Part shown: positions 54,798 through 64,000 of the stretch, one piece after another
Position numbering within the stretch: the stretch's first letter is position 1
Layout: each line of letters begins with the position of its first letter
DNA from: Cepaea nemoralis
Taxonomy: Eukaryota; Mollusca; Gastropoda; Stylommatophora; Helicidae
Assembly (NCBI GenBank): GCA_014155875.1
Contig: JACEFZ010013499.1
Span: forward strand, 62,001 to 126,000
Direction: 5' to 3'
DNA length: 64,000 nucleotides
The notes under the pieces: model-generated
What the model was told of the DNA's origin: nothing
Databases searched by the model: none
What the model saw: only the letters and a program-made list of their open reading frames with translations
Position numbers and translations under genes: made by a program

Positions 54798-55991
54798 AAA
54801 GTACAGATCTACAAATTGATGGAAAAGACCTTAGACTTGTAAAAAAACATATATTGGAAACAACAAGCTGCCATAAGAGTTGATAATGAAGTAGGCCATT
54901 AACAGCCTATTAAGAGAAGTGTGAGACAGGGATGTGTAATGTCTCCAGATCTGTTTTCCCTATACAGTGAAAGTATTTTCAGAAATATTGAAGATATGGA
55001 AGGAATCAACATTGGGGGACGATGCATCAATAACATTAAATATGCAGATGATACAGTCTTGATTGCAGACAATGAACAGGATCTGCAACATTAGTAGATG
55101 CGGTTTTTACACACAGTGAACAACGAGGGTTAGAATTAAATTGTAAAAAGACACAGATTATGGTCGTCACTAGGAAGAACGAAATACCACAATGTAATAT
55201 ACAAGTAAATCTGGGAAGGTTAATCCGGTCAACAAATGCCTGCAGAAGTCGGATGTGTCGGCCTAACGGCGCAAGAACGCTGCTCTGCTGTAAACAGGCA
55301 CAACGCAATCACGTCCGAAAAAAATAAAAAAACTCCGGATGAACGCAGAAGAAGAAGATATACAAGTAAATGGAAGTATTCTTCAACAAGTGAATAGGTA
55401 CAATTATCTCTGAACAGTTATAACATCTGATGGGAGATGCCTTGAAGAGATTAGAACAAGAATCGCCATGGCAAAAGTAGCCTTTAGCAAGATGAAAAAC
55501 AAACTGACCAATAAAAAGATGTCAATTAAAACGAGAAAAAGAGTGCCGAGGTGCTACATAGAACCTGTACTTTTATATGGATGTGAAGTTGGACAATGAG
55601 CAGACAAGTTGAAAAACATCTGATGGCTGTAGAAATGTGGTTTCTGAGGAAAATGCAAAGAATACCATGGACAGCCAGAAAGACCAATGAACAAGTCCTT
55701 CAAGAAACAAATGAAGATCGTAAACTGATTAGAGATATTAGACGCAGACAGTCAAAATTTTTTGGGCATGTTATGAGAAGAAATGAATTGGAGAACTTGG
55801 TGACAACTGGTAAGATCGAAGGGAACAGACCAAGAGGAAGACCTAGAAGCAAATACCTGGATGGCTTGGCCTTGTGGCATGCTTGAGACAGAAACACTGA
55901 GCTGATACACGACTCTGGTGATCAAGTGAGATGGCAGAACATGACCACGGACGCTTACCGGTATGGCACACGATGGATGGAAAGTACAGAT
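54798..55991 (+). mobile_element. Younger LINE-A inserted in the host LINE-A, 11-bp duplication
   Basis: A 5'-truncated LINE-A (54809-55980) from ctacaaattgatggaaaaga, through KYADDTVLIADNEQ (55035) and the ORF 55596-55886, to the tail cacgatggatgg. Exact 11-bp repeats aaagtacagat (54798-54808 and 55981-55991) bound it, and the host linker sequence continues across them. Confidence 0.93.
55197..55371 (+). mobile_element. 147-bp insertion inside the nested LINE-A, 14-bp duplication
   Basis: A 147-bp segment at 55211-55357 with a (GAA)n end (cgcagaagaag) is flanked by exact atatacaagtaaat repeats at 55197-55210 and 55358-55371. It has 'ggatgtgtcggcctaacggc' and an A-run. It is perhaps a short SINE or LINE tail mobilised by LINE-C-type machinery, judging only from the GAA tail. 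Confidence 0.88.
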
Positions 55992-56441
55992 GTTATATAT
56001 TTGTCTGATCTAGAGATCCTATTTCAAAATGTGGATGATCAATGAGAAATGTTGAAGAATTTAATCAGTTAGGCTGCAAAAAAAAAAAAAAACTATTCCA
56101 AAATTACAGAAAGTGGGTCGTAAGAAATGGTCGACTGAAGATATTTTACAACTTATGGAAACAAGAAGGCACAACAAAAATACTCCTGACAAATATGAAG
56201 AAATTCACAGAACAATCAGAACATTATGTAGAGAGGCAAAAGAAGCATGGCTGGAGACAAATTGTTTAGAAACTGAAAACAACACATCAGTAAAAATACC
56301 ACAATAATGCACACAAGCATTCAGGAGCTTATTAATAAAAGATCACGCTCATGAACAGGCTGCCTAGAAACAAAAGATGGAAAAATCATAATAGATAAAG
56401 ATTTTATATGGTTATGTGAAAAACCATTATGGTGATACCAG

Positions 56442-56832
56442 AGAAGAACACAGGGAATCAATTGGGGAACCCGTTGAGGCCGCTGAGACAGTTACATAAA
56501 TAAACACACATAGTATTGTTTGGCGCTCACAGAAGGAGAAGAAGGAAATGGAGACTAGAGGACGCACTAGACAACATAAATTTGAAAGCTATAGTTACCG
56601 ACAGGGATTCGAACCTGTCACCTCAAAATGGCGACAGCGCCTCGTTGCAGGAACAAGTGTACTTCGACGCATGACCAACTAGACAACCCTTTCACTCCCC
56701 CCTTCCCCCCCCCCCCCCCCCGCCAAAAAAAATGTGTCTTCATTAGTCATGTCTATTATACACATGAATCTACAACTATGGAATACGGACAGAATTCGTA
56801 TCAAACCATAGAGATAGCATCAAAGAAGAACA
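56442..56832 (-). mobile_element. tRNA-headed SINE inserted in the host LINE-A, 9-bp duplication
   Basis: The insert at 56451-56823 is flanked by agaagaaca at 56442-56450 and 56824-56832, and the host frame continues beyond it. On the minus strand it has tagttggtcatgcgtcgaag (A-box-like) and acaggttcgaatccctg, a textbook B box. A long C/A homopolymer at 56700-56731 lies beside the head. It is a different family from SINE-1 to SINE-5. Confidence 0.85.
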
Positions 56833-58132
56833 GTATGCTATTCGATACTTAGATAATAATGAAGGAACCATCAAGTTTGAAGATGGAGGTTCAGAATGCT
56901 CTTAACCATATGAAAACCGGAAAGACCTCCGGTTCAGACAACATGACAACAGAAATTATTAATGCCTTAGAAGAATATGGAATAGACCAAGTCACAAGGC
57001 TGCTGAAGACAATATATGATACTGAAGAGATATACCTCCTGAATTAATCAATTCTGTATTTATTGCAATCCCAAAGAAATCGTGAGCTTTGGAAAGTGAT
57101 CAACATCGAACAATTAGTATAATGAGTCACATCACGAAGATTTTGCTGAGAATTATCATGCAAAGAGTTATGAAGAAAATACAACCCGAAATAGGAGATG
57201 AACAATATTGGTTCATAGACGGTAAGAGTACAGTAAATGCTGTGTATATGCTGAGAACGTTAACTGAACGTGCTATAGAAGTAAACAAAGACCTACATCT
57301 TTGCTGTTTTACTACACAAAGGCTTTCGATAAAGTAAGACATGTCAACACGATGACGATGCTTGCAGATCTACAAATTGATGGGAAAGACCTTAGACGTG
57401 TAAAAGACATATATTGGAAACAATAAGCTGCCATAAAGATTGATAATGATATCAACCTTTTGAAAGATGTGTGAGACAGTGATGTGTACTGCCTCCAGAT
57501 TTATTTTCCTTGGACAATGAAAATATTTTCAAAAATGTAGAATATATGAAATGTATCATCATTGGGGAACGTAAAATCAACAACAATAGATTTGCGGACG
57601 ATACAGTATTGATTGCAGGCAGTGAGCAGGATCTGCAAAATTTACTAGATGCGGTTGTTGCACACAGTGAACAACTAGGATTAGAATTAAGTTGTATGAA
57701 GACACAGATTATAGTCGTCACTAGGAAGAAGGACTTACCACAATGTAATATATGGGAATATTCTTAAACAAATTAATCCGTACAATTATCTCGGAACAGT
57801 CATAATATCTATGGGAGATGCCTTGAAGAGATTAGAACAAGAATCGCCATGGCGAAGGTAGCCTTTTGCAAGATGAAAACATACTGACCAATAAAATGAT
57901 GCCAACTGAAACGAGAAAAAGAGTGTTGATGTGCTGCAGTACTTTTGTATGCATATGAAGCGTGGACAATGAGCAGACAAGCTGAAAAGCATATGATGGC
58001 TTTGGAAATGTGGTTTCTGGGGAAAATGCAAATAATATCATGGACAGACAGAAAAACCAATGACCAAGACCTACATATGGCAAATGAAAATCGTACACTG
58101 TTTACAGAAATTAAACTTAGACAGTCAAAATT

Positions 58133-58500
58133 TTGGTACTTTACTGTTAATTCACCCCAAACAAAAACGCATCCCTTACAAGACCTCATTTGCAACCGTC
58201 CAGAAATCACTTCTGGGTTAAGTATTCTGTGGACTGCTGGACCGATCGTTAGATGTTTTGTTAGTTTTTGGGCTCGTAGGGCCCTCACTGTCGTCGGAGT
58301 ACTCCGACGACAGTGAGTGCCTCACGGGCCCAAAACTCCGATGACGTAAGGGCCCTACGGGCCCAAAAACTAAAATAACATCCATCGATCAGTCCAGCCG
58401 TCCACCGAACATTTAACCGGAAGTGATTGCTGGACCGATGCAAATGAGGCTCTGTAAAGGATGCTTTTTTGTTTGAGGTGAATGAGCAGAAAAGTACCAA
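58133..58500. mobile_element. 368-bp foldback element in the host LINE-A
   Basis: It starts ttggtactttactgttaatt and ends with the inverted counterpart near aaaagtaccaa. Pairing extends through 'caaacaaaaacgcatccctt', 'cctcatttgca', 'ggtccag..atcac' and on to the centre at 58300/58301, where 15 bases on each side pair perfectly. One arm carries an extra copy of the 'ctacgggcccaaaaact' block. LINE-A sequence lies on both sides. Confidence 0.88.
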
Positions 58501-58739
58501 AATGTGTTAATCACGTTATGAGAAAAAAATATATTGGAGAACTTGATGAGAACTGGCAAGATCGAGGGGAAGAGAAGAAAGAGAAGGTAGAGAAGTAAAT
58601 CCCTGGATGGCTTTCCTACGTGGTATGGACGAGACAAAAACACTTAGCTGATCCACGACTCTGGTGATCGAGTGAGATGGTACATCATGATCGCCAATGC
58701 TCATCGGCATGGCACATGATGAATGAATGAATTGTTAGA

Positions 58740-59085
58740 TTTAAAAAAGAAAACAAAACATTAATGTCGTAAAACGTCATTTCCTATAAAATTCTACCTC
58801 CGTTAAGCTACTTTTCTACTTAAGCGCCACCATCATTGAGGCACTTTATCGTTGAGACGAAAAGACTTCAAACGAAATTAGGTTTCTAGAGAACGGTAAC
58901 CAAAGACAGCAATCGCCACTTTAACAATTGTAGCCTAAAGAGTAAACGCACAAGGAAGAAATCTGTTCAAATACGTCACAGTCTAACACATGTCTTCCAG
59001 CGAATATTCGCGGAACAATTGTAAAGATATAGATCAATTAAAGATAGAAAACTCAAAATCAGTCCTTGCACTGTGCAGGTGCCAC
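58740..59085. other. Stretch with no recognised gene
   Basis: AT-rich; no repeat copy recognised. Confidence 0.4.
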
Positions 59086-59239
59086 AAACAATATGTTGCA
59101 TGATTTATTGCCTGGTATATTTCACTGCATCTCAGATGCATACTGCAGAGCTATATATGATATGAAGTGAATAAATAAATAATACTTTAGCTGAAATACA
59201 TAGTCATGTTTTTGCTTCGAGTGTGGAGCATTTGTTACC

Positions 59240-59759
59240 CTCACGGTAATTTCAAATTTAATACGAACTCTCTCTGTTTGCATAAAACCGGCTGGAACCG
59301 CCTAATTGCTAACACTTCACTATATTTGAGCAATCGTTTATTATTCGTCGAATACGGTTTACGAAACGTTTTTTTTTCTTTGTTAATGTTATGCCCATAA
59401 TGTAAGAGATGTTGAGAAATTGACGATAACGGCTTTTTATAGCTTTTTGGCTGAACAAGGATCCATGGAGATTGATTAACTCTCTTTTCTACCCACACCA
59501 GTATATGTTTGGCTACTCTATTCACTAATTCTCTTTTCGTTCCACCTATCTAAGTTGCTTGGCACTCACACTGGAATTGATAAATGCAGTTAGATTTGAT
59601 GTATGGAGACATTGGTTCTTTCACAGGTGGAATAGATATCGGGGTGGTTTTATATCTGATGACTGGTTCAGTAGCGGAGAAAGTTTGGCTTACTGCTGTT
59701 TTAAGTCTATCGCGTATTAGTTTAATGGCGTCGTCCCCTCGAAAGTTTTTCCCCCGCAT
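59240..59759 (-). pseudogene. Penelope endonuclease remnant, catalytic tyrosine codon now a stop
   Basis: FRGDDAIKLIRDRLKTAVSQ, then KSNCIYQFQCECQAT ends at a stop; IGGTKRELVNRVAKHILVWV follows in the same frame. The residue replaced by the stop is the tyrosine before IG in the GIY-YIG motif. The rest is degraded to 59241. Confidence 0.78.
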
Positions 59760-59761
59760 AT

Positions 59762-59945
59762 CCTATTACCGGGCTACCGGGACATCGCTGTCAACACCAG
59801 CATTTTACCGCTGCTGTTGATTTCTTGGCAAGATTACTCTCAGTAGTTTGCCATTGCTTTCTGAGCGGCCAGCTCACATATCCCGTAAGTAACGGGCTCG
59901 GCGAGAACCGCTACCGATTCTCGCGCAGCTACGTTTGCTCGAAAG
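59762..59945 (-). mobile_element. SINE-1 copy inside the second Penelope element
   Basis: Minus strand: cagctgcg..gagaatcggt head remnant, gccgctcagaaagcaatggc, aagaaatcaacagcagcggt, aaaatgctggtgttgacagc, then a degraded 3' end. The flanks (ctaacctttcgag and aaaactttcgagg) are similar to each other and to taaccttccgaggg in the first Penelope copy, at the same coding position and in the same orientation. Confidence 0.85.
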
Positions 59946-60319
59946 GTTAGCAGAAGAAATACTTGAAGTTTGGGGAACCGATGATTCTGCGGGGGTGACT
60001 TTTGGGTGGCTGGCAGTGACGCTTGATGAAGTCGGCTGGATATCCATTAGATTGTAGAGTCTGGTGAAGGATGTCCAGTTCCTCTCTTAGAGTGTCATCA
60101 GAGCAAATCTTTCTGGCTCGATTAAACAGAGTCCTTACCAGACCACTGATACTGGACAGGTGCAAAGCTATTGAAATTCAGGTATTGGCAAGTCCAGGTC
60201 TTTGGATGTTGCCATCGCCTCGATGTCGGATTAGGATGTTTAATAACGATAAGATGGTATTATGCTCGTGGTCAACAACACAGAGATGTTTTGTGGGTTT
60301 GGTTCATGATGGAGTGGAG

Positions 60320-60735
60320 CAGGGGGCTGCGCGGTCTCGAGGTATGGTGTCCGCCTCGAGTGCTGGAGGTCCCGGGTTCAAGCCCCGGTGATAACGGGAT
60401 GTTTTTCTCGTGGACTTCTAATACTTCTAATAATAATAAAATTCCACTGTTCTCTGGGTAGTGAGATTGGACACCCGTGTGTATTGTTGCGCACGTAAAA
60501 AATCCCGTGGCAGTTTTAAATCGAAAAAGAGTAGCCTAAGCCACTGCCCGGGCAAAATTTTAAGTTAAAAATCTACCCAAAGTATTTCAGGATCCTCGCC
60601 GATGCTACGGGGTTCGTGCACTGAGCTGAGTTTCTCCACACTCAGATTTGAGTTTGGAGCAGAACGGAGCACTTATGGGTTGCACCCGTGTGCCGTGATG
60701 TTGATCCATCGACTAAACTAAACTAAACTAAACTA
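60320..60735 (+). mobile_element. SINE-5, full-length-looking
   Basis: tRNA-like head at 60323-60400 (gggggctgcgcggtctcgag; B box gggttcaagcccc with perfectly paired stem ccggg/cccgg), a core with 'aaatcgaaaaagagtagcct', 'tacggggttcgtgcactgag', 'gggttgcacccgtgtgccgt', and a (CTAAA)n tail at 60712-60735. The acceptor stem does not pair, so it is not a tRNA gene. Confidence 0.85.
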
Positions 60736-60829
60736 TGAAGTGGAACAATTCTTCTTGTTATCGGGTCTCTGTGATGAATAATATATCATCCACGTAATGG
60801 CGCGATAGAAACGATTTGTAATGAGTACA

Positions 60830-61060
60830 TTACACGTGAATCAGTTAACGAGGGAAACATTGAACCCGCACCGGTTACAAAGGGAATGCGTCAGGGATGT
60901 TTGCTATCCAGAGAACATTTTCATGCAAGTTCAGAAATGACCATGAAATTGGAAGTTAAAGTCAATGTAGAACGAATTAGTACAATAACAGATATAATAG
61001 GAGACACCGAATAGTCAATCCAGGAGTTACTAAACAAAACAAGAAGAGTATCATCATCCT
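60830..61060 (+). mobile_element. LINE RT fragment (LINE-B-like)
   Basis: Translation gives RGNIEPAPVTKGMRQGCLLS, which is RT motif B (GxRQGCxLS), followed by EMTMKLEVKVNVERISTITD. Where YADD should stand it reads IIGDTE and a stop, so it is dead. Confidence 0.65.
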
Positions 61061-61149
61061 TCACGGAGGTCATTATTTCCTTTCAGTTATTACTTTCCTC
61101 CACTCTTTTCCGTAGCGGTTTCGAGCTTTGCGTTTGGGGAGCTTTGATA

Positions 61150-61445
61150 GACGGTTCGTTTGCACTTTGAATGGATAAGAGCGATCGCTCTTAATCTTCC
61201 GGTGTGCTGATGGCTAGGTAGCGGGTTCCCTACACCTGTCAGTTGGACTAAAAATGTTGACTTTTCATCCTTGACTCGGGTACGTAAATTACAAGTACCT
61301 CATATTTCGGAGTTGGTTCACCTGATGGCAAGGAATACTGGTAGTAGGGAAAGCTATTCCACACGCACTAATCATTAGTACATTACAGGTATTAGCACGG
61401 GTGTGGACTAATCTTGAGTTCAAAGAGACGAGCGGAAAAAAAAAA
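61150..61445 (+). mobile_element. SINE-3 copy
   Basis: Head with gagcgatcgctcttaatctt, 'tggactaaaaatgttgactt', 'aaattacaagtacctcatat', 'gggaaagctattccacacgc', end gagttcaaagagacgagcgg and an A-tail. Confidence 0.85.
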
Positions 61446-61574
61446 CCAAGAGTGCGCACAACACACACTTGTCTCCCTTTAGTTCGACAGTAGATCAGAC
61501 TGTGAAATAAACACTCTTATATCGTCATACTGACAATAATGTGGGCAAGAGTTGGGTGGTGAAGTAGTCAAGTG

Positions 61575-61785
61575 GTGAAGTGGTCAAGTGGTCGCCAGTC
61601 TAATGTGCAGAAGACCGTGGGTTCGTTTTAGAACTTTGCCATTCTGTTTACGAGTGCGGTTTTCTTAGAACCCTTGGGTGTTCGTCGCTGGAGCTACGGA
61701 GTTCGTGATCTGTGCAAGACTTTCGCCAGGCTGCTCTGTAGAACGAGACTGAACCTTATGGGATAAACCTAGTTCAGTGAATCGC
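61575..61785 (+). mobile_element. SINE-2 copy
   Basis: Head 'agtggtcaagtggtcgccag', B-box-like gggttcgttttag, 'gtcgctggagctacggagtt', 'gcaagactttcgccaggc'. Preceded by a short duplication 'aagtggtcaagtggtgaag' at 61563-61590. Confidence 0.8.
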
Positions 61786-61789
61786 CCCA

Positions 61790-62365
61790 GTTGTCTTTAC
61801 AGCCCCGCAAACTGTACAACTGAACAACTCGCGCGAACTATACCATTAAACGTAAAACAAACCAGAAATAGACAGACAAAGAAGTGGGATATAAATAGCG
61901 AGACGTAAAGCCAAGCAATGATTCAGAATGAATTTAATAATGTGTGATTAAAATGTATATCATAGATTCATTTGAAACTGACATTAAAATCTCGTAAAAT
62001 CCGGGCTATTTTTGTGCGACGCAAGCCTATTAGGGGAGAGAAAAGAGTTTTAGAGGCTAATGTAACAATAACAAGGAGTGCTGTAAACATGTTTTCGCTC
62101 ATGTTGGTAGTTCCCGATGGGTCAATACTGTCTGACGAACACAACTGGTGGTGAATCTCTGGGTTTGGTGGTTGTTTTAGCTCTCTTGGTACCAAGGGAC
62201 TCATCAAATGTGTAACGTATTTTATCACAGCCAGTGTTTGATTAATTCACCCTGTCTTGGTTATTGATACATTTCCTTTTGTCCAGGAAGTGCTATATTA
62301 ATTCACTCTGTGTTGGTTATTGCTACACTCCATTTCTTACAGCCAGTGTTAGAAAATATCTTCTT
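61790..62365. other. Stretch with no recognised gene
   Basis: A 40-bp block 'attaattcac..tctgttggttattg' repeats at 62240-62325. Otherwise nothing recognised. Confidence 0.4.
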
Positions 62366-62369
62366 CTTC

Positions 62370-62415
62370 TTATAGTATTCGCCGTGTGGCTTTAGCGATC
62401 ATGTCTGTCTCTTGT
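62370..62415 (-). mobile_element. LINE-G 3' tail fragment
   Basis: tagtattcgccgtgtggctt and tagcgatcatgtctgtct match 39970-40010 (the LINE-G end). Confidence 0.5.
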
Positions 62416-62670
62416 CTTTAGCCATCTATCTCTTGTCTTTAGCCATCTATCTCTTGTCTTTAGCCATCTATCTCTTGTCTTTAGCCATCTATCTCTTGTC
62501 TTTAGCCATCTATCTCTTGTCTTTAGCCATCTATCTCTTGTCTTTAGCCATCTATCTCTTGTCTTTAGCCATCTATCTCTTGTCTTTAGCCATCTATCTC
62601 TTGTCTTTAGCCATCTATCTCTTGTCTTTAGCCATCTATCTCTTGTCTTTAGCCATCTATCTCTTGTCTT
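62407..62670. repeat. 21-bp minisatellite, 12-13 near-identical copies
   Basis: Unit cttgtctttagccatctatct in perfect 21-bp steps. Both strands stay open: LAIYLLS on plus and RDRWLKT on minus, seven residues per unit. High sequence identity means recent expansion. Confidence 0.96.
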
Positions 62671-63000
62671 GCCAAACATTTCTGACATCGACCTTCCTCC
62701 GTGTCATGATGTCAAACTGTCCAGCTTCTTCTGTCATTAGTCTCCTCCCTGCCACTCTTCCCCTCCAACGTTCTCTAACTCTCCTCTCCTGATGACACGC
62801 CCCAAAATGTAGACTGTCTTCTTCTGATGCTGGTAACCAGTTCTCTTTGTGCGTGAACTTGTTTTCTAAAGATATCCCCATTGCTCTTTCTATCCGACCA
62901 CAGTGTGCTCATCATTCTTCTATAAAACTAAAACCCAGCAGCTCTCACATAATTCCTCAATTGTATGCTACGTGTCCATGCTTCACATCTGTTCATCAGG
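62670..63000 (-). mobile_element. LINE-I 3' end
   Basis: Minus-strand segments: QRELVTSIRRRQSTFWGV, GEES..RTLEGKSGREETND, HHDTEEGRCQKCLARQ. This is a non-LTR C-terminal tail different from LINE-A to LINE-E, with a single stop. It borders the 21-bp array. Confidence 0.6.
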
Positions 63001-63228
63001 GAGTATCCGTGGCCAAGTGGTCAAACCGTCTGTCTTGCGTGCCGAAGGTTGTGGGTCCGGTTCCGGGCTACGTCTTTGGGTTCATGAGTGCTTTTTTGTC
63101 AGATACTTCTGGGGGTCGTCGCTGGAGCTACGGAGTTCGTGCTTTCTGCTACGCTTTCATCAGGCTGTCCCACAGAAATAGACCGAGCCATATGGTATAA
63201 AACCCGGGTAAATTAAGTCGATCTTCTT
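63000..63228 (+). mobile_element. SINE-2 copy, first of a tandem pair
   Basis: Head gtatccgtggccaagtggtc, B-box-like ggtccggttccgg, 'tgagtgcttttttgtcagat', 'gtcgctggagctacggagtt', 'tacgctttcatcaggctgtc', 3' end 'taaattaagtcgatcttctt'. Confidence 0.88.
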
Positions 63229-63229
63229 T

Positions 63230-63460
63230 AGAGACTCCGTGGCGAAGTGGTCAAGCCGTCTGACTCGGGCTCCGAAGAATGTGGCTTCGATTCCAGACCG
63301 CGTCCTTCAGTTCACGAGTGCATTTTGTTCGGAGACTTCTGTGGGTCATCGCTGGAACTAGGGAATTCGTACTTTATGCGACGCTTTCGGCGGTTCGCTG
63401 CGGAAAGAGACTGGGCCATATGGGATAAAAACCCGTTGCAATGAAGTCCACCATGTCGAC
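63230..63460 (+). mobile_element. SINE-2 copy, second of a tandem pair
   Basis: Starts gagactccgtggcgaagtgg right after the first copy. B-box-like ggcttcgattcc, 'cacgagtgcattttgttcgg', 'tgcgacgctttcggcggttc', 3' end 'gcaatgaagtccaccat'. The best-preserved head in the window. Confidence 0.9.
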
Positions 63461-63624
63461 CTTTAAGCGGCTTTATCTGTGCATTAGGATTGGCAGAATA
63501 TAGTACTTAAGAAGTCTTTTCCACACCTCGATTGGCAAAAAAAAACTGCATGGCATATTGTTCCTCTTGTGACATGCTTCCTTTAATTAATGAGCGTCTC
63601 CCCAAGCAGTTTACTGCCATGGAT

Positions 63625-63870
63625 CCGTGTTGTGACAGCGTCGTCACAGTTTGTAGACCTGATTACACAGAGGAATAGGTGGCCAATTTTCCCATAACTT
63701 CAGCATGTGACAGCGTCTTGACAGTCTGTAGACCTGATTACACAGATGAGTAGGTGGCCAATTTACCACCCACTTTAGCATGTGACAGCGTCGTCACAGT
63801 TTGTAGGCCTGATTACACGGAGGAAATGGTGGCCAATTTTCCCCTCACTTTAGCATGCGACACACCCAGG
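63625..63870. repeat. Minisatellite of about 76 bp, three copies
   Basis: Unit 'gtgacagcgtcgtcacagtt' + 'tgtagacctgattacacaga' + 'aggtggccaattttcccata'. It contains a small palindrome gacagcgtcgtc. Confidence 0.9.
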
Positions 63871-63942
63871 AGGACAATCCGCGTTTGACCGTATCCGTGA
63901 CATTATCTGCGCAGCAATATATTAACTTGCGGTTATGTTAAC

Positions 63943-64000
63943 GTACGGTTCTGTACTTCTCGCCCTTCTGAAATTCGTATTATAACTTAATAGATACGCA
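63943..64000. mobile_element. Possible fragment of the hAT MITE, cut by the window end
   Basis: 'acggttctgtacttctcgcc' and 'gaaattcgtattataa' resemble 39110-39155 inside the complete MITE. Confidence 0.4.

Larger units (their letters stand above)
54025..58735 (+). mobile_element. Host LINE-A copy carrying four later insertions
   Basis: Pieces in order: endonuclease (54025-54700; MGRARINI..KGTGIKTREDFKI, NVIQIYSPTGESSEDSIEEC, NIIMGNFNAEVGN), linker (54700-54808 and 55981-56450), RT (56824-57700; EGPSSLKMEVQNALNHMKTG, then FADDTVL), the C-terminal part (57700-58132) and the extreme C-terminus (58501-58735, then (TGAA)n). The insertions are described separately. Reading only the host pieces gives a nearly full-length but frameshifted element. 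Confidence 0.9.
59086..60315 (-). mobile_element. Second Penelope-like element, degraded
   Basis: On the minus strand: an RT part (60310-59950) with NILIRHRGDG-like and FNSFAPVQ-like segments, VRTLFNRARKICSDDTLREE and a DFIKRHCQPP stretch; then SINE-1 (59762-59945); then the endonuclease (59759-59240); then the terminal repeat (59200-59086), which matches 8400-8515. By eye it is clearly diverged from the copy at 6.9-8.5 kb, so this is not a recent twin. Frames are broken. Confidence 0.85.

Noticed and set aside
60323..60400. Functional tRNA gene
   Set aside because: T-arm pairs perfectly but the 5' and 3' ends do not; it is a SINE-5 head.

Overview
The window looks like non-coding chromosomal DNA of an invertebrate animal. 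It is dense in repeats, and genes have introns. The evidence is many non-LTR retrotransposon 3' ends, Penelope-like elements, tRNA-derived SINEs, hAT, Tigger and Tc1 remnants, long microsatellites, minisatellites, and splice-like signals around two possible exons. The mix would suit a lophotrochozoan such as a mollusc, but that is inference from repeat types only. Nothing looks bacterial or viral. Most open reading frames are transposon pieces or translated simple repeats. Family labels (LINE-A to LINE-K, SINE-1 to SINE-5) are mine, made by comparing copies inside this window.

Layout. 0-6.4 kb: LINE 3' ends, a lone Penelope terminal repeat, a 31-bp minisatellite and a small TIR element. 6.7-11.3 kb: a 59-bp satellite invaded by a Penelope element, LINEs and a SINE. 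11.4-14.9 kb: two (GAA)n tracts, LINE-A and several SINEs. 14.92-17.03 kb, minus strand: a 703-codon open exon-like block, the largest credible host coding sequence. 17-34.6 kb: GA, TAG, CAGA and CA tracts, LINE-E (RNase H), a CpG-rich island at 20.76 kb, a 72-bp minisatellite, a hairpin at 27.8 kb and more SINEs. 34.6-38.1 kb: two LINE-A copies tail to tail, the second nearly complete. 38.4-43.3 kb: microsatellites, an hAT MITE with perfect target duplication, a LINE tail with a zinc-finger motif, a TATA box with a CpG-rich ATG-free block ending in a strong splice donor, and a Tigger element. 44.1-46.3 kb: a 52-bp minisatellite. 46.6-53 kb: LINE-A copies, a Tc1 remnant, and a 63-codon GC-rich ORF for a single-pass membrane peptide. 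53.3-58.7 kb: a 25-bp minisatellite, then a LINE-A copy holding four dated insertions. 59-64 kb: a second Penelope element, SINEs, a 21-bp array and tandem SINE-2 copies.

How it fits together. The host-gene candidates are the minus-strand exon at 14.9-17.0 kb and a possible plus-strand gene running from the promoter and first exon near 41.75-41.91 kb to the small membrane-protein exon at 50.33-50.55 kb, with a polyadenylation signal at 50.915 kb. The link between those last parts is inference. The rest is a layered record of transposition: several insertions have exact target-site duplications, so their order can be read directly.
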